A stretch of DNA of 64,000 bases from Desulfatitalea tepidiphila (GTDB lineage: Bacteria > Desulfobacterota > Desulfobacteria > Desulfobacterales > Desulfosarcinaceae): positions 1 to 64,000 of the forward strand of contig NZ_BCAG01000004.1 in assembly GCF_001293685.1 (NCBI RefSeq). Reading direction: 5' to 3'. The notes under the pieces were generated by a model, which was given only the letters and a program-made list of their open reading frames with translations, was not told where the DNA came from and ran no database searches. The translations under genes and the position numbers were made by a program. This document shows, in pieces, positions 18,904 through 27,370 of this stretch (positions within the stretch are counted from its first letter, which is position 1; each line of letters starts with the position of its first letter).

Positions 18904-19170
18904 CCCGGCGAGGATAGAACAGGTGGCCGATGCCACAAGCCATGCGGTCAAGTGCCGGTAAAATGCACGGCGGGCGGCCCAGAAACTCGCTGCGCTCAAA
19001 CAGTCTGGGCCGCTTGTCCACCGTTTGCATTAAACCGGCACTAGGACCGCAGGCGTATGTGGCCCTGGCCACCAGCCCTATCCTCGCCTGCCATGCCCAT
19101 TGCCATGCGTCTTATTATCAAACAACTTCTAAAAAGCTAGTCCTCCAATGTGAATCAAATTCAGTTAGAA
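18904..19170 (+). repeat. Large hairpin repeat, copy 1
   Basis: About 267 bp. The first roughly 190 bp are an imperfect palindrome centred on a GCGGCCCAGA/TCTGGGCCGC stem with a 20-base loop, and outer arms such as CAGGTGGCC/GGCCA. An asymmetric AT-rich tail follows, ending GTGAATCAAATTCAG. Copies 2 and 3 are at 31939-32208 (inverted) and 34976-35243. Short open frames inside (encoding RPRLFERSEFLGRP-like peptides) are artefacts of the repeat. This copy fills most of the 530-base gap between atpD and sodB. Confidence 0.85.
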
Positions 19171-19200
19171 CCGCAGATCGTTGGTTTGACCGGCCAGCAG

Positions 19201-19229
19201 TAAAATGCCGGGAGGCACCGCCCCCCGGC
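19201..19229 (-). terminator. Probable intrinsic terminator of sodB
   Basis: On the minus strand, GCCGGGGGG-CGGTG-CCTCCCGGC is followed by ATTTTA, about 38 bases after the sodB stop. The stem is strong but the T-run is short. Confidence 0.6.
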
Positions 19230-19267
19230 ACGCGATGGTTATCCAATTTCATCAAACGATCAGCCGA

Positions 19268-19873
19268 TCAAGCCTTGGCCGCCGCGAAGGTTTCGTTGAC
19301 CCGGTCCCAGTTGATCACGTTGAAGAATGCGGCGATATAATCGGGTCGTCGGTTCTGGTATTTCAGGTAGTAGGCGTGCTCCCACACATCCAGGCCGATG
19401 ATCGGTATCTTGCCCTGGCTCAATGGGCTGTCCTGGTTGGGTGTGGTCACGATTTCCAGCTCCCCTCTGTCCACGACGAGCCAGGCCCATCCACTGCCAA
19501 AGAGCAGGGCGGCCGCATTTGAAAAGTCCTCTTTGAACTTCTCTTGGCTGCCGAAACGCTTGACAATGGCATCCATCGCCGGACCGCCTGGAGCGACGCC
19601 CTGCTTTAAAAGGGGCCAGAAAAAGCTGTGGTTCGCATGCCCGCCGCCATGATTGCGGACGGCCGTGCGGATGGCCTCGGGCACCTCGTTGAGGTTGCGC
19701 ACCAACTGCTCGACGCTGAGTCGTTGCAAGGCGTCGTGTCCCTCAAGGGCTGCGTTGAGTTTATCGACATAGGTTTGATGATGTTTGGTATGATGGATTT
19801 CCATGGTACGCGCATCGATGAAAGGTTCCAATGCATCATAGCCATAGGAAAGTTCGGGTAACGTGTGTTTCAT
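19268..19873 (-). CDS. sodB: Superoxide dismutase, Fe/Mn family
   Basis: A 201-residue enzyme that dismutates superoxide. Metal ligands are visible: His in [15 protein letters not shown], His in [16 protein letters not shown], and Asp and His in [21 protein letters not shown]. There is no signal peptide, so it is cytoplasmic. The ATG has an AGGGGGT-type binding site. The sequence cannot settle iron or manganese. It is a single gene with its own terminator; in an anaerobe it would protect against oxygen exposure. Confidence 0.95.
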   Translation of the reverse strand: MKHTLPELSYGYDALEPFIDARTMEIHHTKHHQTYVDKLNAALEGHDALQRLSVEQLVRNLNEVPEAIRTAVRNHGGGHANHSFFWPLLKQGVAPGGPAMDAIVKRFGSQEKFKEDFSNAAALLFGSGWAWLVVDRGELEIVTTPNQDSPLSQGKIPIIGLDVWEHAYYLKYQNRRPDYIAAFFNVINWDRVNETFAAAKA

Positions 19874-20110
19874 AACTCACCCCCTATAGACTGGCAACCG
19901 CCGCGTGACCCTGCCGGCTCTGCGCTTCCGGCTGTCAGGATCACGGGCGGGAACAGTATTCAATCGTTGACACATCCCCTGCGCCGAAGGTCACGGCATT
20001 TCGCAGATGAGTGAGTGATGCGAGCGCCGTGTCGGATCACGACGGCGTGGGTGGCATGAACAATAACCTTTTAATGCATGGCCATGTTGTCAAGGGGGGC
20101 GATCCAGGGT

Positions 20111-22276
20111 CTACTCCATCCTGCCTGGGAAAGGCGCATACACATGCTTCCCCTTTCCCTCTTTGAGTTCGGCGGCCATCTGCCGGACATGCACGAATCG
20201 ATGTTTCAGCTCGTAAAATCCATGCCACCAGGCATAATCGGGCGCCATCATGGCGGTTCCCATACGCGCGCGGCGCCCCTCATGATGCCACAACTCATAA
20301 TATTGCCACTCGATGGGTTCATCGAAGTGGCGCTCCCTGGAAACGAGTCCTTGGTCATAGAGCTGGTTCATGATCTTTTCAATGGGATCGAAGTAATTGT
20401 CGTTATAGTGATGAATCACCGCATCCAGGTTGCGAAAATGATCCTGGGTCCATGTGGTGGAATGGCATTGGAGGCACACCGCCTCCATTTTCCGCCGCTC
20501 GTCCTGCCACCGGGTGGCCGCCGGAAAGGGTTCGAAATCTTCCGGCCGCACGGTCCGCGGGGCCTGGGTCTCCCATGAGAGCCGCTCGGTCACATCGTGG
20601 GAGACGTCGAATTTTCCGGTCACCGCCGACATGTGACAGGTGGCGCAGGTCGGTGCGCGGAAATGTGTGCCGGCTTCCCACCGACGACTGGTCGGGTCCC
20701 AGGTCCAACGATGGCCTTCGGCGTGATAGATGGTGCCGTGTTTGGATTCGTTATAGATTTCGATCTGCGGATGATCGGGGCCCAGGTGACACTGATCGCA
20801 CGCCTCGGGCTTGCGCGCCTCTTCGATGGAAAAGCGGTGGCGGGTGTGGCAGCTGGTGCAACTGCCTTTGCTGCCATCCGGATTGATCCGTCCGACCCCG
20901 ACGTTGGGCCAGGTGCCCGGCAACGGCTTGCCGTTTTCAACCTCGACCACGGTGCCGTGGCAAGCCAGACAGCCGGTGGTTCTTTCGGTCGTGTTGTTCA
21001 TCCCGTCTTTGAGCCAATGGTCGATCTTCCACATGATTTCATGGGTGTTGGCGTGTTTGCTGCGGGCATACTGTTCGGCCTGGCGGGGATGGCACCCCTG
21101 GCAATGTTTCGGGGAAACGACCACCGAGATGGGCCGGGAAGAGTGCTCGAGATGGGCGGTCAGCACGGCCTGCTCATCGATGGCGCGATGACACTTATCA
21201 CAGTGCACATCGACCCGGGCGTGAACCCCATTGTTCCAGTCCATGAAAATGCCCGGCGTCTTTTCACGGTGGCAATCGATGCAGCTCTGGCCCACAATGG
21301 CGGTGTCCCGTTTTTCAGGTATCAAGCGCAAGGGAAAATCCCAGCGCCACACACCGATGCAGGCCAGGATCAGGAAAATCAGCATCAGGTTGGTGTAGGC
21401 CAGGACCACGAACACCCTGCGTCCGGCCGGGGGCTTGCCCGTACCGGCCGAGCCGGCCTTGAGCGGGCCGATCCGGCGCACCTTTTCAAATACCTCGGTG
21501 CCATGCGGGGCGCCTTTCAGGGCTTCGGTCAGGTCCGCGCCGGCAGTGTGCTTGCCGAAATGGCGTCCACCCTTCCAACGGGCGCTGTCGCTGACGTCAT
21601 ACACGTCGTTCTCAAAAACAAAATAGGCCGGCCGGCCTTCGGCCCCGTCAAAGCCCGCCAGGTTGGCCCGGGAGATCTCATCCTTTCCTGTTACGGGCGG
21701 CGGTGTCTGCTTCATCTTTCGATGCACCACCGTGACGGCGGCCAGACCGATGGCGACCATCAGGGCGAAGAGAAGAATCTTGATCGAGAGCATGAGGCCG
21801 AAGGTGTTGTCGAAGAACTGTTCCCAGCGGTCCATGCGGGCCCAGGTCAGATAGATACCTGTCGCGGTCAGGGTCGCCATGCACGAGAGCCCCAACAGAC
21901 GCTCCGGCTTGGGGATGCCGCCGGTGAGCCGCGCCGGACGGACAAAAATATGGATATAGAAGATCGCGCCGAAAAAAATCACCGCCGCCAGCAGGTGAAG
22001 ATAACCGATGACGAACCTCAGCGTCTTGTGCAGCGGCTGCTGGAGCCGTTCGGATTTTTCCAATACCGAGGATGCGATCGGATACCGGTATCCGTTGCGG
22101 ATATAGGCAAAGCCAACGGTCTTGAGCTGACCGCCGGTGCTCTCCTGGTGGCAGAAGATGCACGCCTGACCCGTGTCGCGGGCGTACTGTTCCGTTGCCC
22201 GAACCGAAGGTGGGAAAATGACGCCGATCAGCAGCGCGAGTCCGAACATCGCATAGCAAAGGGGACGCTTTGGCAT
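20111..22276 (-). CDS. Octahaem HAO-like cytochrome fused to membrane and cyt b5 domains
   Basis: A 721-residue fusion. ATG 22276 is used (GAGGAG eight bases upstream; ATG 22282 is too close). Order: signal peptide to about 27; a lone haem motif CIFCH (39-43); about four membrane helices (85-185) with His residues, like CopD-type cytochromes; a cytochrome b5-like domain (203-272, GRPAYFVFENDVYDVSDSARWKGGRHFGKH); another membrane helix (288-310); then eight CxxCH motifs at 332, 359, 392, 436, 473, 493, 544 and 601. The end carries PDYAWWHGFYELKHRF, a motif of the hydroxylamine oxidoreductase family. Predicted to face the periplasm and pass electrons to or from the quinone pool. Direction and substrate (hydroxylamine, nitrite or another) are unknown. 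Confidence 0.82.
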   Translation of the reverse strand: MPKRPLCYAMFGLALLIGVIFPPSVRATEQYARDTGQACIFCHQESTGGQLKTVGFAYIRNGYRYPIASSVLEKSERLQQPLHKTLRFVIGYLHLLAAVIFFGAIFYIHIFVRPARLTGGIPKPERLLGLSCMATLTATGIYLTWARMDRWEQFFDNTFGLMLSIKILLFALMVAIGLAAVTVVHRKMKQTPPPVTGKDEISRANLAGFDGAEGRPAYFVFENDVYDVSDSARWKGGRHFGKHTAGADLTEALKGAPHGTEVFEKVRRIGPLKAGSAGTGKPPAGRRVFVVLAYTNLMLIFLILACIGVWRWDFPLRLIPEKRDTAIVGQSCIDCHREKTPGIFMDWNNGVHARVDVHCDKCHRAIDEQAVLTAHLEHSSRPISVVVSPKHCQGCHPRQAEQYARSKHANTHEIMWKIDHWLKDGMNNTTERTTGCLACHGTVVEVENGKPLPGTWPNVGVGRINPDGSKGSCTSCHTRHRFSIEEARKPEACDQCHLGPDHPQIEIYNESKHGTIYHAEGHRWTWDPTSRRWEAGTHFRAPTCATCHMSAVTGKFDVSHDVTERLSWETQAPRTVRPEDFEPFPAATRWQDERRKMEAVCLQCHSTTWTQDHFRNLDAVIHHYNDNYFDPIEKIMNQLYDQGLVSRERHFDEPIEWQYYELWHHEGRRARMGTAMMAPDYAWWHGFYELKHRFVHVRQMAAELKEGKGKHVYAPFPGRME

Positions 22277-22354
22277 GGTCATCTCTCCTCATTTTGAGAC
22301 CGCTTGTAGCACAAAGGCCGCCCCCATGCCAATGTTCGTCTGTGTCGCAGCAGA

Positions 22355-23464
22355 TTATGCCTCGCTTCCTTCGGCCTGGACGACAAACGGTCCCAGGGCC
22401 TTGGCATTTTCAACCCCGGTTTCCAGGAAAATCGTTCGCGTGGGATAGGCGAACGAGATGCCTTCTTCCTGAAAACGCCTGAAGATTTCCAGGTTGATGG
22501 CCTGTTGGATATCCATGTAGAGGCTATAGTCCGGGTCCAGCACATAGTAAACCGTCTCGAAATTCAGCGCGGAGTCGCCGAATCCCTGGAAATGAGAGCG
22601 GTCGAAGCGCGTGCGATCCCGGGCCTCGACGGCCTCCCGAATGATTTTCGGGATCAATTGCAATTGGTCATGGGAGGTTTGATAGAGTACGCCGATGGTA
22701 AACACCACCCGCCGTTCAGCCATGCGTTTGTAGTTTCGAATTCGGCTCTTGAGAAGATCGCTGTTGGCGAAAATCAACTGCTCCCCGGAGATGCTGCGAA
22801 TCCGGGTGGTTTTCAATCCAATGTATTCCACCGTTCCCATGTGGGTGTCGACGATGATGAAATCTCCGATCACGAAGGGTTTGTCGAGCACAATCGAAAG
22901 CGAAGCAAAAAGATCCGCCAGGATACTCTGCACGGCCATGGCCACCGCGATACCACCGATACCCAGACTGGCGATGAGGGTAGTAATTTTGACGCCGGGG
23001 ATGTTATCGAGCGCCAGCAGGGTGGCGACGGACAGCAGCACGAATCGCCCCACGAAACCGAGTGCGCGCATGGTCGTCATACGCTCGCCGGAAGCATTTT
23101 GCACCTTGGCCTGATACCGTTTGAGCGCAAAAGATATCAGGACATTACCCCATATCGTCACCTGAACGATCACGGCGATGACCGACAATGCCGACATCCA
23201 CGTCTGAAACCCATCGCCCTTATGTAAACCGGAAGCCCCCATGTCGATGGCCAGAATGGCGATGACCGTCATGGATATCCGTTCGACCAGCAATGCGACC
23301 AGTGAATAGACAGTGTCATGCCTCACCTGATCGCGGGCCATGAAACGGCGCGCCAATATCCCTTTGATCAGGCGAACGATCACCAGAAACCCGATGCCGA
23401 GAGACAATGCGATCAGCCAATCTTTCAATGGACTGCCAAGAAACGTGTGGTCCAGCAATTCCAT
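22355..23464 (-). CDS. MscS-family mechanosensitive channel
   Basis: A 369-residue protein with about five membrane helices in the first 190 residues. The pore helix and start of the beta domain are recognisable: LIASLGIGGIAVAMAVQSILADLFASLSIVLDKPFVIGDFIIV, then GTVEYIGLKTTRIRSISGEQLIFANSDLLKSRIRNY. The C-terminus is cytoplasmic. Such channels release solutes on hypo-osmotic shock. AGGAG precedes the ATG. It shares direction with the HAO-like gene (72-base gap), but a functional link is not implied. Confidence 0.9.
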   Translation of the reverse strand: MELLDHTFLGSPLKDWLIALSLGIGFLVIVRLIKGILARRFMARDQVRHDTVYSLVALLVERISMTVIAILAIDMGASGLHKGDGFQTWMSALSVIAVIVQVTIWGNVLISFALKRYQAKVQNASGERMTTMRALGFVGRFVLLSVATLLALDNIPGVKITTLIASLGIGGIAVAMAVQSILADLFASLSIVLDKPFVIGDFIIVDTHMGTVEYIGLKTTRIRSISGEQLIFANSDLLKSRIRNYKRMAERRVVFTIGVLYQTSHDQLQLIPKIIREAVEARDRTRFDRSHFQGFGDSALNFETVYYVLDPDYSLYMDIQQAINLEIFRRFQEEGISFAYPTRTIFLETGVENAKALGPFVVQAEGSEA

Positions 23465-23862
23465 GCCTGCTTTCTCCTTTCTTAGAGAATCTTTTAAAAA
23501 ATAGTGGTGGTCGGGGGTATTGTGATCGGCATTTCAAACAATTATTATAAACACCCATCCCGCTGTTTCAACGGACGGTCCGGTAGACAGACCTGGGAAG
23601 TGTGCACTCGATAATAAAGGTGTGCGCGTATGCATACACCGCAGTGGCGGTTCCAAAACGATTTTGAACAGGATTCGATAAGGAGCGCGGCCGCCACGCG
23701 CGTGCGCAGCGCCAAAGGTTCAACGCCCGGTGGCGCATCCCTCTGGCACAAACCTTGCTGAACGTCTTGGCCGAAGCCCGTACCGATGCCCGTATCGATG
23801 GGTGTCACGATGATCCAGCGATATGGCCCAAGGCATCATGTATGCAGGATCGGGAGGCAACC
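23465..23862. other. Intergenic stretch without a supported gene
   Basis: This roughly 400-base region separates the divergent mscS-like gene and the zinc-ribbon membrane protein gene, so it should hold both promoters. I see no tRNA, strong hairpin or repeat. An open frame from 23755 merely extends the downstream gene upstream of its ribosome binding site. Confidence 0.5.
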
Positions 23863-24777
23863 ATGCCCAGCGTTCATGCCGTCGGCAACGACAGCGTTCG
23901 GAGTCAGAACATCTTCGGTCAACCCTTGACTATCTTCGGCATTCCCGTGGACCGTGAAACCATCTTCTCCGACCACAAGGGAATTTACAGAATCCGAACG
24001 GAAAAGCGTCAGCGCAAACTGATCGTGAAAAGCACGTTCATCAAATTTTTTCTTCATCACGAGGAGACCATCCGATGTTTGACCACCGGATACTCCCCGG
24101 TTTCCATCAAAGAGCAACTCATCACCGGCCCCGCATTTCTCTATTTTAAGAAAGCGATCTTCATTTTCACAAACAAGCGTATTCTGCATGTGCCCACGCG
24201 GTTCAATCGTTCCCAGTACGGGGCGGTTTCCCAGATTCTTTATGAAGATTGCGCACGTATCATCATAAAAGGGCGCACGCTGCATGTTGATTATAAGAAC
24301 GGAAGACAAGAAGCATTTCCCTATTTAGGGCGTCAGGAAAAGAAAAAGCTGCGCACCCTTATTGCCGGAGTGACGCTCTCACCCAAGGAGGCCGGGCAAT
24401 TGAAGAGTCGGGTTCACCTGTGCCCCAGCTGCACGCATATCCTGCAGCCAGGTGACAAGATATGCGAGACCTGCAAGATGAAATTCAAGACGCCGTTCAA
24501 AGCCAAGCTTTTCTCCCTGCTGATCCCCGGCGGCGGCTATTTCTACAGCCGCTTCAAAATCATCGCCACGGCTGCGGGGCTGTTTGAAACAGCCTTGATG
24601 ACGGTACTCGTACTACAGGGCCTTGCCCTGCATCGGGGAACACCCGTTGCCCTTCATTGGGTGGCACTGCCGGCGTTTGCCCTGGTTTTGGAAAAATTCG
24701 TGATGGCCTACCATACCCAAACCCTGATCCAGAACGTCATTCCTGAAAAAGGCGATTATGCCGTGCGTAAAATCTGA
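23863..24777 (+). CDS. Membrane protein with PH-like part and zinc ribbon
   Basis: ATG 23863 follows GGGAGG and gives 304 aa. Residues about 60-190 are beta-rich and hold a nucleating segment IFIFTNKRILHVPTRFN, resembling bacterial PH-domain proteins. A four-Cys zinc ribbon follows (CPSCTHILQPGDKICETCKMKF), then a hydrophobic C-terminal part with two or three helices (LLIPGGGYFYSRFKIIATAAGLFETALMTVLVLQGLAL; WVALPAFALVLEKFVMAY). I do not recognise the family; a membrane-associated sensor or scaffold is possible. Confidence 0.6.
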   Translation: MPSVHAVGNDSVRSQNIFGQPLTIFGIPVDRETIFSDHKGIYRIRTEKRQRKLIVKSTFIKFFLHHEETIRCLTTGYSPVSIKEQLITGPAFLYFKKAIFIFTNKRILHVPTRFNRSQYGAVSQILYEDCARIIIKGRTLHVDYKNGRQEAFPYLGRQEKKKLRTLIAGVTLSPKEAGQLKSRVHLCPSCTHILQPGDKICETCKMKFKTPFKAKLFSLLIPGGGYFYSRFKIIATAAGLFETALMTVLVLQGLALHRGTPVALHWVALPAFALVLEKFVMAYHTQTLIQNVIPEKGDYAVRKI

Positions 24778-24784
24778 CGGCTAT

Positions 24785-24898
24785 GTAAAAAGTCTGGAAT
24801 TCGTTTTTCCCGTCATCCCAGTGGGAGCCGGGATCCGGTCTTTTCAATATGTTCTGGATGTCGGCGTTCGCCGGCATGACGCTTCTGCGACTTTTTAA
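24785..24898 (+). repeat. About 115-bp repeat with GTAAAAAGTC inverted ends, copy 1
   Basis: Ends are GTAAAAAGTC and GACTTTTTAA. The interior includes a GTCATCCCAGTGGGAGCCGG hairpin and a CATGCCGGCGAACGCCGAC hairpin (as the complement). A related copy, inverted, is at 41996-42110, sharing the segment TTTTCAATATGTTCTGGATG. It occupies most of the 373-base gap before the universal stress protein gene. Confidence 0.75.
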
Positions 24899-25150
24899 GG
24901 TTTTATCAAAACTGATGGATACGCAAAAAATTGTGGCCGGACAGTACCGTAAAAATTTGACCGGTAAGAATACGGCCGCCCTGCCTCCTGTCGTCGACAA
25001 AGCCGCTCCATGTTTCAGGTAAAGGTCATTCCGAATGCCGTTGCCAAAAGCCGCAATGGTGTTTAGTATTTTTTATTGAATATCAATCGCGTTACCATCA
25101 GCTCCCCGACTGCCTCACCATCATCGATCACGCCAAACTGGAGGATAGAC

Positions 25151-26083
25151 ATGCAAAAAAAGATCGCCATCGCCGTCGACGGATCGGTGCATTGCGGCTG
25201 CGCAGTGCGCTATGCGGCCAATATGGCCAAGGTCCTGCCCGGGTTGAATTTTGAACTCGTGCACGTGCAACCCTCCCTGTCCCAGTACCTGATCGAGGAG
25301 GCCGAGCGAAAAGCAAAGGCGAACAGGGCGCTGCAGGCTTTGATAAAGGCCAACCGTGAAGCATCACTCGACATCCTGGAAAAGGTGAGGCGCCAGATGG
25401 TGCAGCAGGGTGTGGATGCCGAGAGAATCGAATTGTGCTCCCGCATTCGAACTACGGGTCTGGCCGAAGACCTCCTGGATGAATGCCGCTCGAAGGCCTA
25501 CGATGCCATCGCCCTGGGGCGGCGGGGGGTCACCTATCTGCAGGAACTGGTCACGGGCAGTGTCACGGCCAATCTGCTCGAGCACTCCCAGATCACTCCG
25601 GTGTGGATGGTGGACGGCGAAGTGCCCGACAACCGGATTGTCCTGGCGGTGGACGGTTCCCAGAACGCCTTGCGTGCCCTGGACCATTACGCCTTCATGG
25701 TCAGTGGCCAAAAGGATGCCAAGATTCATATCATCCACGTCAAGCCGCGGCTGCGCGACATCTGCACCATCGATTTCGACAATCAAACCATGGCGGCGGC
25801 CGAAGAGATCATGCTCGACAGTGACCGGCACTGCATCGATCAATTCTATTCCCAAGCCTTGGGCGTTTTTAAAAAGAACGGTCTGGAGACCGACCAGATC
25901 GACATCCAAACCATCGAAAGCCGCATTTCGGTGGCCGGTGCGATTCTCGATGCGGCCCGCAAAGGGGGGTTCGGCACCATCGTCGTGGGTCGCCGCGGCT
26001 TCAAGAACAGCAAATTCAGCGGCAGCGTATCGCGCAGCATCATTCAGAAAGCCACCCGTATGGCCGTGTGGCTGGTCCCTTGA
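25151..26083 (+). CDS. Universal stress protein, tandem UspA domains
   Basis: A 310-residue protein starting at ATG 25151 behind GGAGGATAGAC. It has two UspA folds: the first about residues 2-155 (KKIAIAVDGSVHCGCAVRYAA ... YDAIALGRRG), the second about 162-310 (NRIVLAVDGSQNALRALDHYA ... FGTIVVGRRGFKNSKFSGSVS). The second half retains the G-x2-G-x9-G-S ATP-binding pattern (GRRGFKNSKFSGSVSRSI), suggesting nucleotide binding. Cytoplasmic stress or energy-status role is inferred from the family. Confidence 0.9.
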   Translation: MQKKIAIAVDGSVHCGCAVRYAANMAKVLPGLNFELVHVQPSLSQYLIEEAERKAKANRALQALIKANREASLDILEKVRRQMVQQGVDAERIELCSRIRTTGLAEDLLDECRSKAYDAIALGRRGVTYLQELVTGSVTANLLEHSQITPVWMVDGEVPDNRIVLAVDGSQNALRALDHYAFMVSGQKDAKIHIIHVKPRLRDICTIDFDNQTMAAAEEIMLDSDRHCIDQFYSQALGVFKKNGLETDQIDIQTIESRISVAGAILDAARKGGFGTIVVGRRGFKNSKFSGSVSRSIIQKATRMAVWLVP

Positions 26084-26170
26084 GTCTGGCCAATCTAAAA
26101 AAAAGCTCAAGTTTGATCCAAAAGAGCCGACACCAGAAATGAAGCTATATCTCCAGACTGAGAGCGGTGC

Positions 26171-27361
26171 ATGAGCGATTTATTCAGCGTGGGTGCCGAT
26201 TACCTGTTCAGTATCATGGCCAATCAAAGCAGCCAGATGACGACCCTGTCCAATCAGGCCCTGAACAGCGGTATCGATAAGTATGTGAACAAGGATTACG
26301 AGGGCGCGGTCGTGGATTTCAAACGCGCGTTCGGTCTGGATCCCTATTCGGAGTATGCCATCGATACGGTCAAATACCTGGCCATGACCCATCAACGCCT
26401 GGGGCAGACCGAAGAGGCCATCGACGCCTACAAGCAGGGGCTGCGGGTCCATTCGGACAGCGATATCCTCTATGTGGCCATAGGCAACCTCTACATCGGC
26501 GAGGGTCGCACCGGCGAGGCCATCGAGGCCTATGAGTCGGCGGTGCGCTTTTATGACGACCCCAACAACCGTTTCTCGCTCGGCCAGGCCTATCTGAAGG
26601 CAGGACGCTACGATGACGCCGTCAACCAGTTCGAAAAAGTCGCCAAAAACGAATCATACAGCCGAAACGGCTATTACGGCCTGGGACAGGTCTACAGCGC
26701 ACAGAAACAATACGACAAAGCCATCGAAAATTTCCAACAGGCGATTCGCAAAGACAACGACTTCTACGATGCCTATGCCGGCATGGGCTATGCTTACGCC
26801 GATGCCGGTGATATGGACAACGCAAATAAAATCAAGGAGTTTTTGGAATCCGAAGGCAGCGATCTGTCCGTACTGCTCAGGGCTTATATCGGCAAGGCCA
26901 CCCAGCCCAAAATCATGCTCGCCTACGCCGACAGCAAATTTCCCTATTTCCTCCCGCCCAAAACCAAGGTGTCGGCACTCAACAGCTACATGGCCAATGC
27001 CAATGCCAGCCAGACGTTCAGCGTCCGCTTTCAGTTCAACAAGGAGATGGATCGGGCATCCGTGGAAAATGTGACCAATTGGAACATATCCCGATCCCAG
27101 GAGAGCGGTCCCGGCATGCGCTACAACATGGGCCTGTCGATTCCGGATACCGAGGCGCGCCTCAGTCCCATTCCCACCGGCATCTATTACGATGAGAGAA
27201 CCATGACGGCCACCGTTCGTTTCGATATCCGCCAGAACAGCGACGGAACGGCCACCATCGATCCCTCCCACATCCTCTTTTCCTTCAATGGAAAGGATGC
27301 CGACGGCAACACCATGCATCCCGATTACGATCAGTTCATGGGATTTTCCAAATCCATATAG
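26171..27361 (+). CDS. TPR protein with C-terminal Ig-like (SbsA-type) domain
   Basis: A 396-residue protein without a signal peptide. TPR units span about residues 30-225 (YVNKDYEGAVVDFKRAFGLDPYSEYAIDTVKYLA; GRTGEAIEAYESAVRFYDDPNNRFSLGQAY; QYDKAIENFQQAIRKDNDFYDAYAGMGYAY). Residues about 285-390 form a beta-rich domain (FSVRFQFNKEMDRASVENVTNWNISRS ... MTATVRFDIRQNSDGT), similar to Ig-like domains of surface proteins. The lack of a signal is odd for such a domain. It converges with the SPOR-protein gene (9-base gap). Confidence 0.7.
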   Translation: MSDLFSVGADYLFSIMANQSSQMTTLSNQALNSGIDKYVNKDYEGAVVDFKRAFGLDPYSEYAIDTVKYLAMTHQRLGQTEEAIDAYKQGLRVHSDSDILYVAIGNLYIGEGRTGEAIEAYESAVRFYDDPNNRFSLGQAYLKAGRYDDAVNQFEKVAKNESYSRNGYYGLGQVYSAQKQYDKAIENFQQAIRKDNDFYDAYAGMGYAYADAGDMDNANKIKEFLESEGSDLSVLLRAYIGKATQPKIMLAYADSKFPYFLPPKTKVSALNSYMANANASQTFSVRFQFNKEMDRASVENVTNWNISRSQESGPGMRYNMGLSIPDTEARLSPIPTGIYYDERTMTATVRFDIRQNSDGTATIDPSHILFSFNGKDADGNTMHPDYDQFMGFSKSI

Positions 27362-27370
27362 GGTAGTGCC

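Noticed and set aside
18879-19170. Inverted ends TTCTAACTGAA/TTCAGTTAGAA as termini of the large hairpin repeat
   Set aside because: The left end is present only around copy 1; copies 2 and 3 lack it, so it may be chance.
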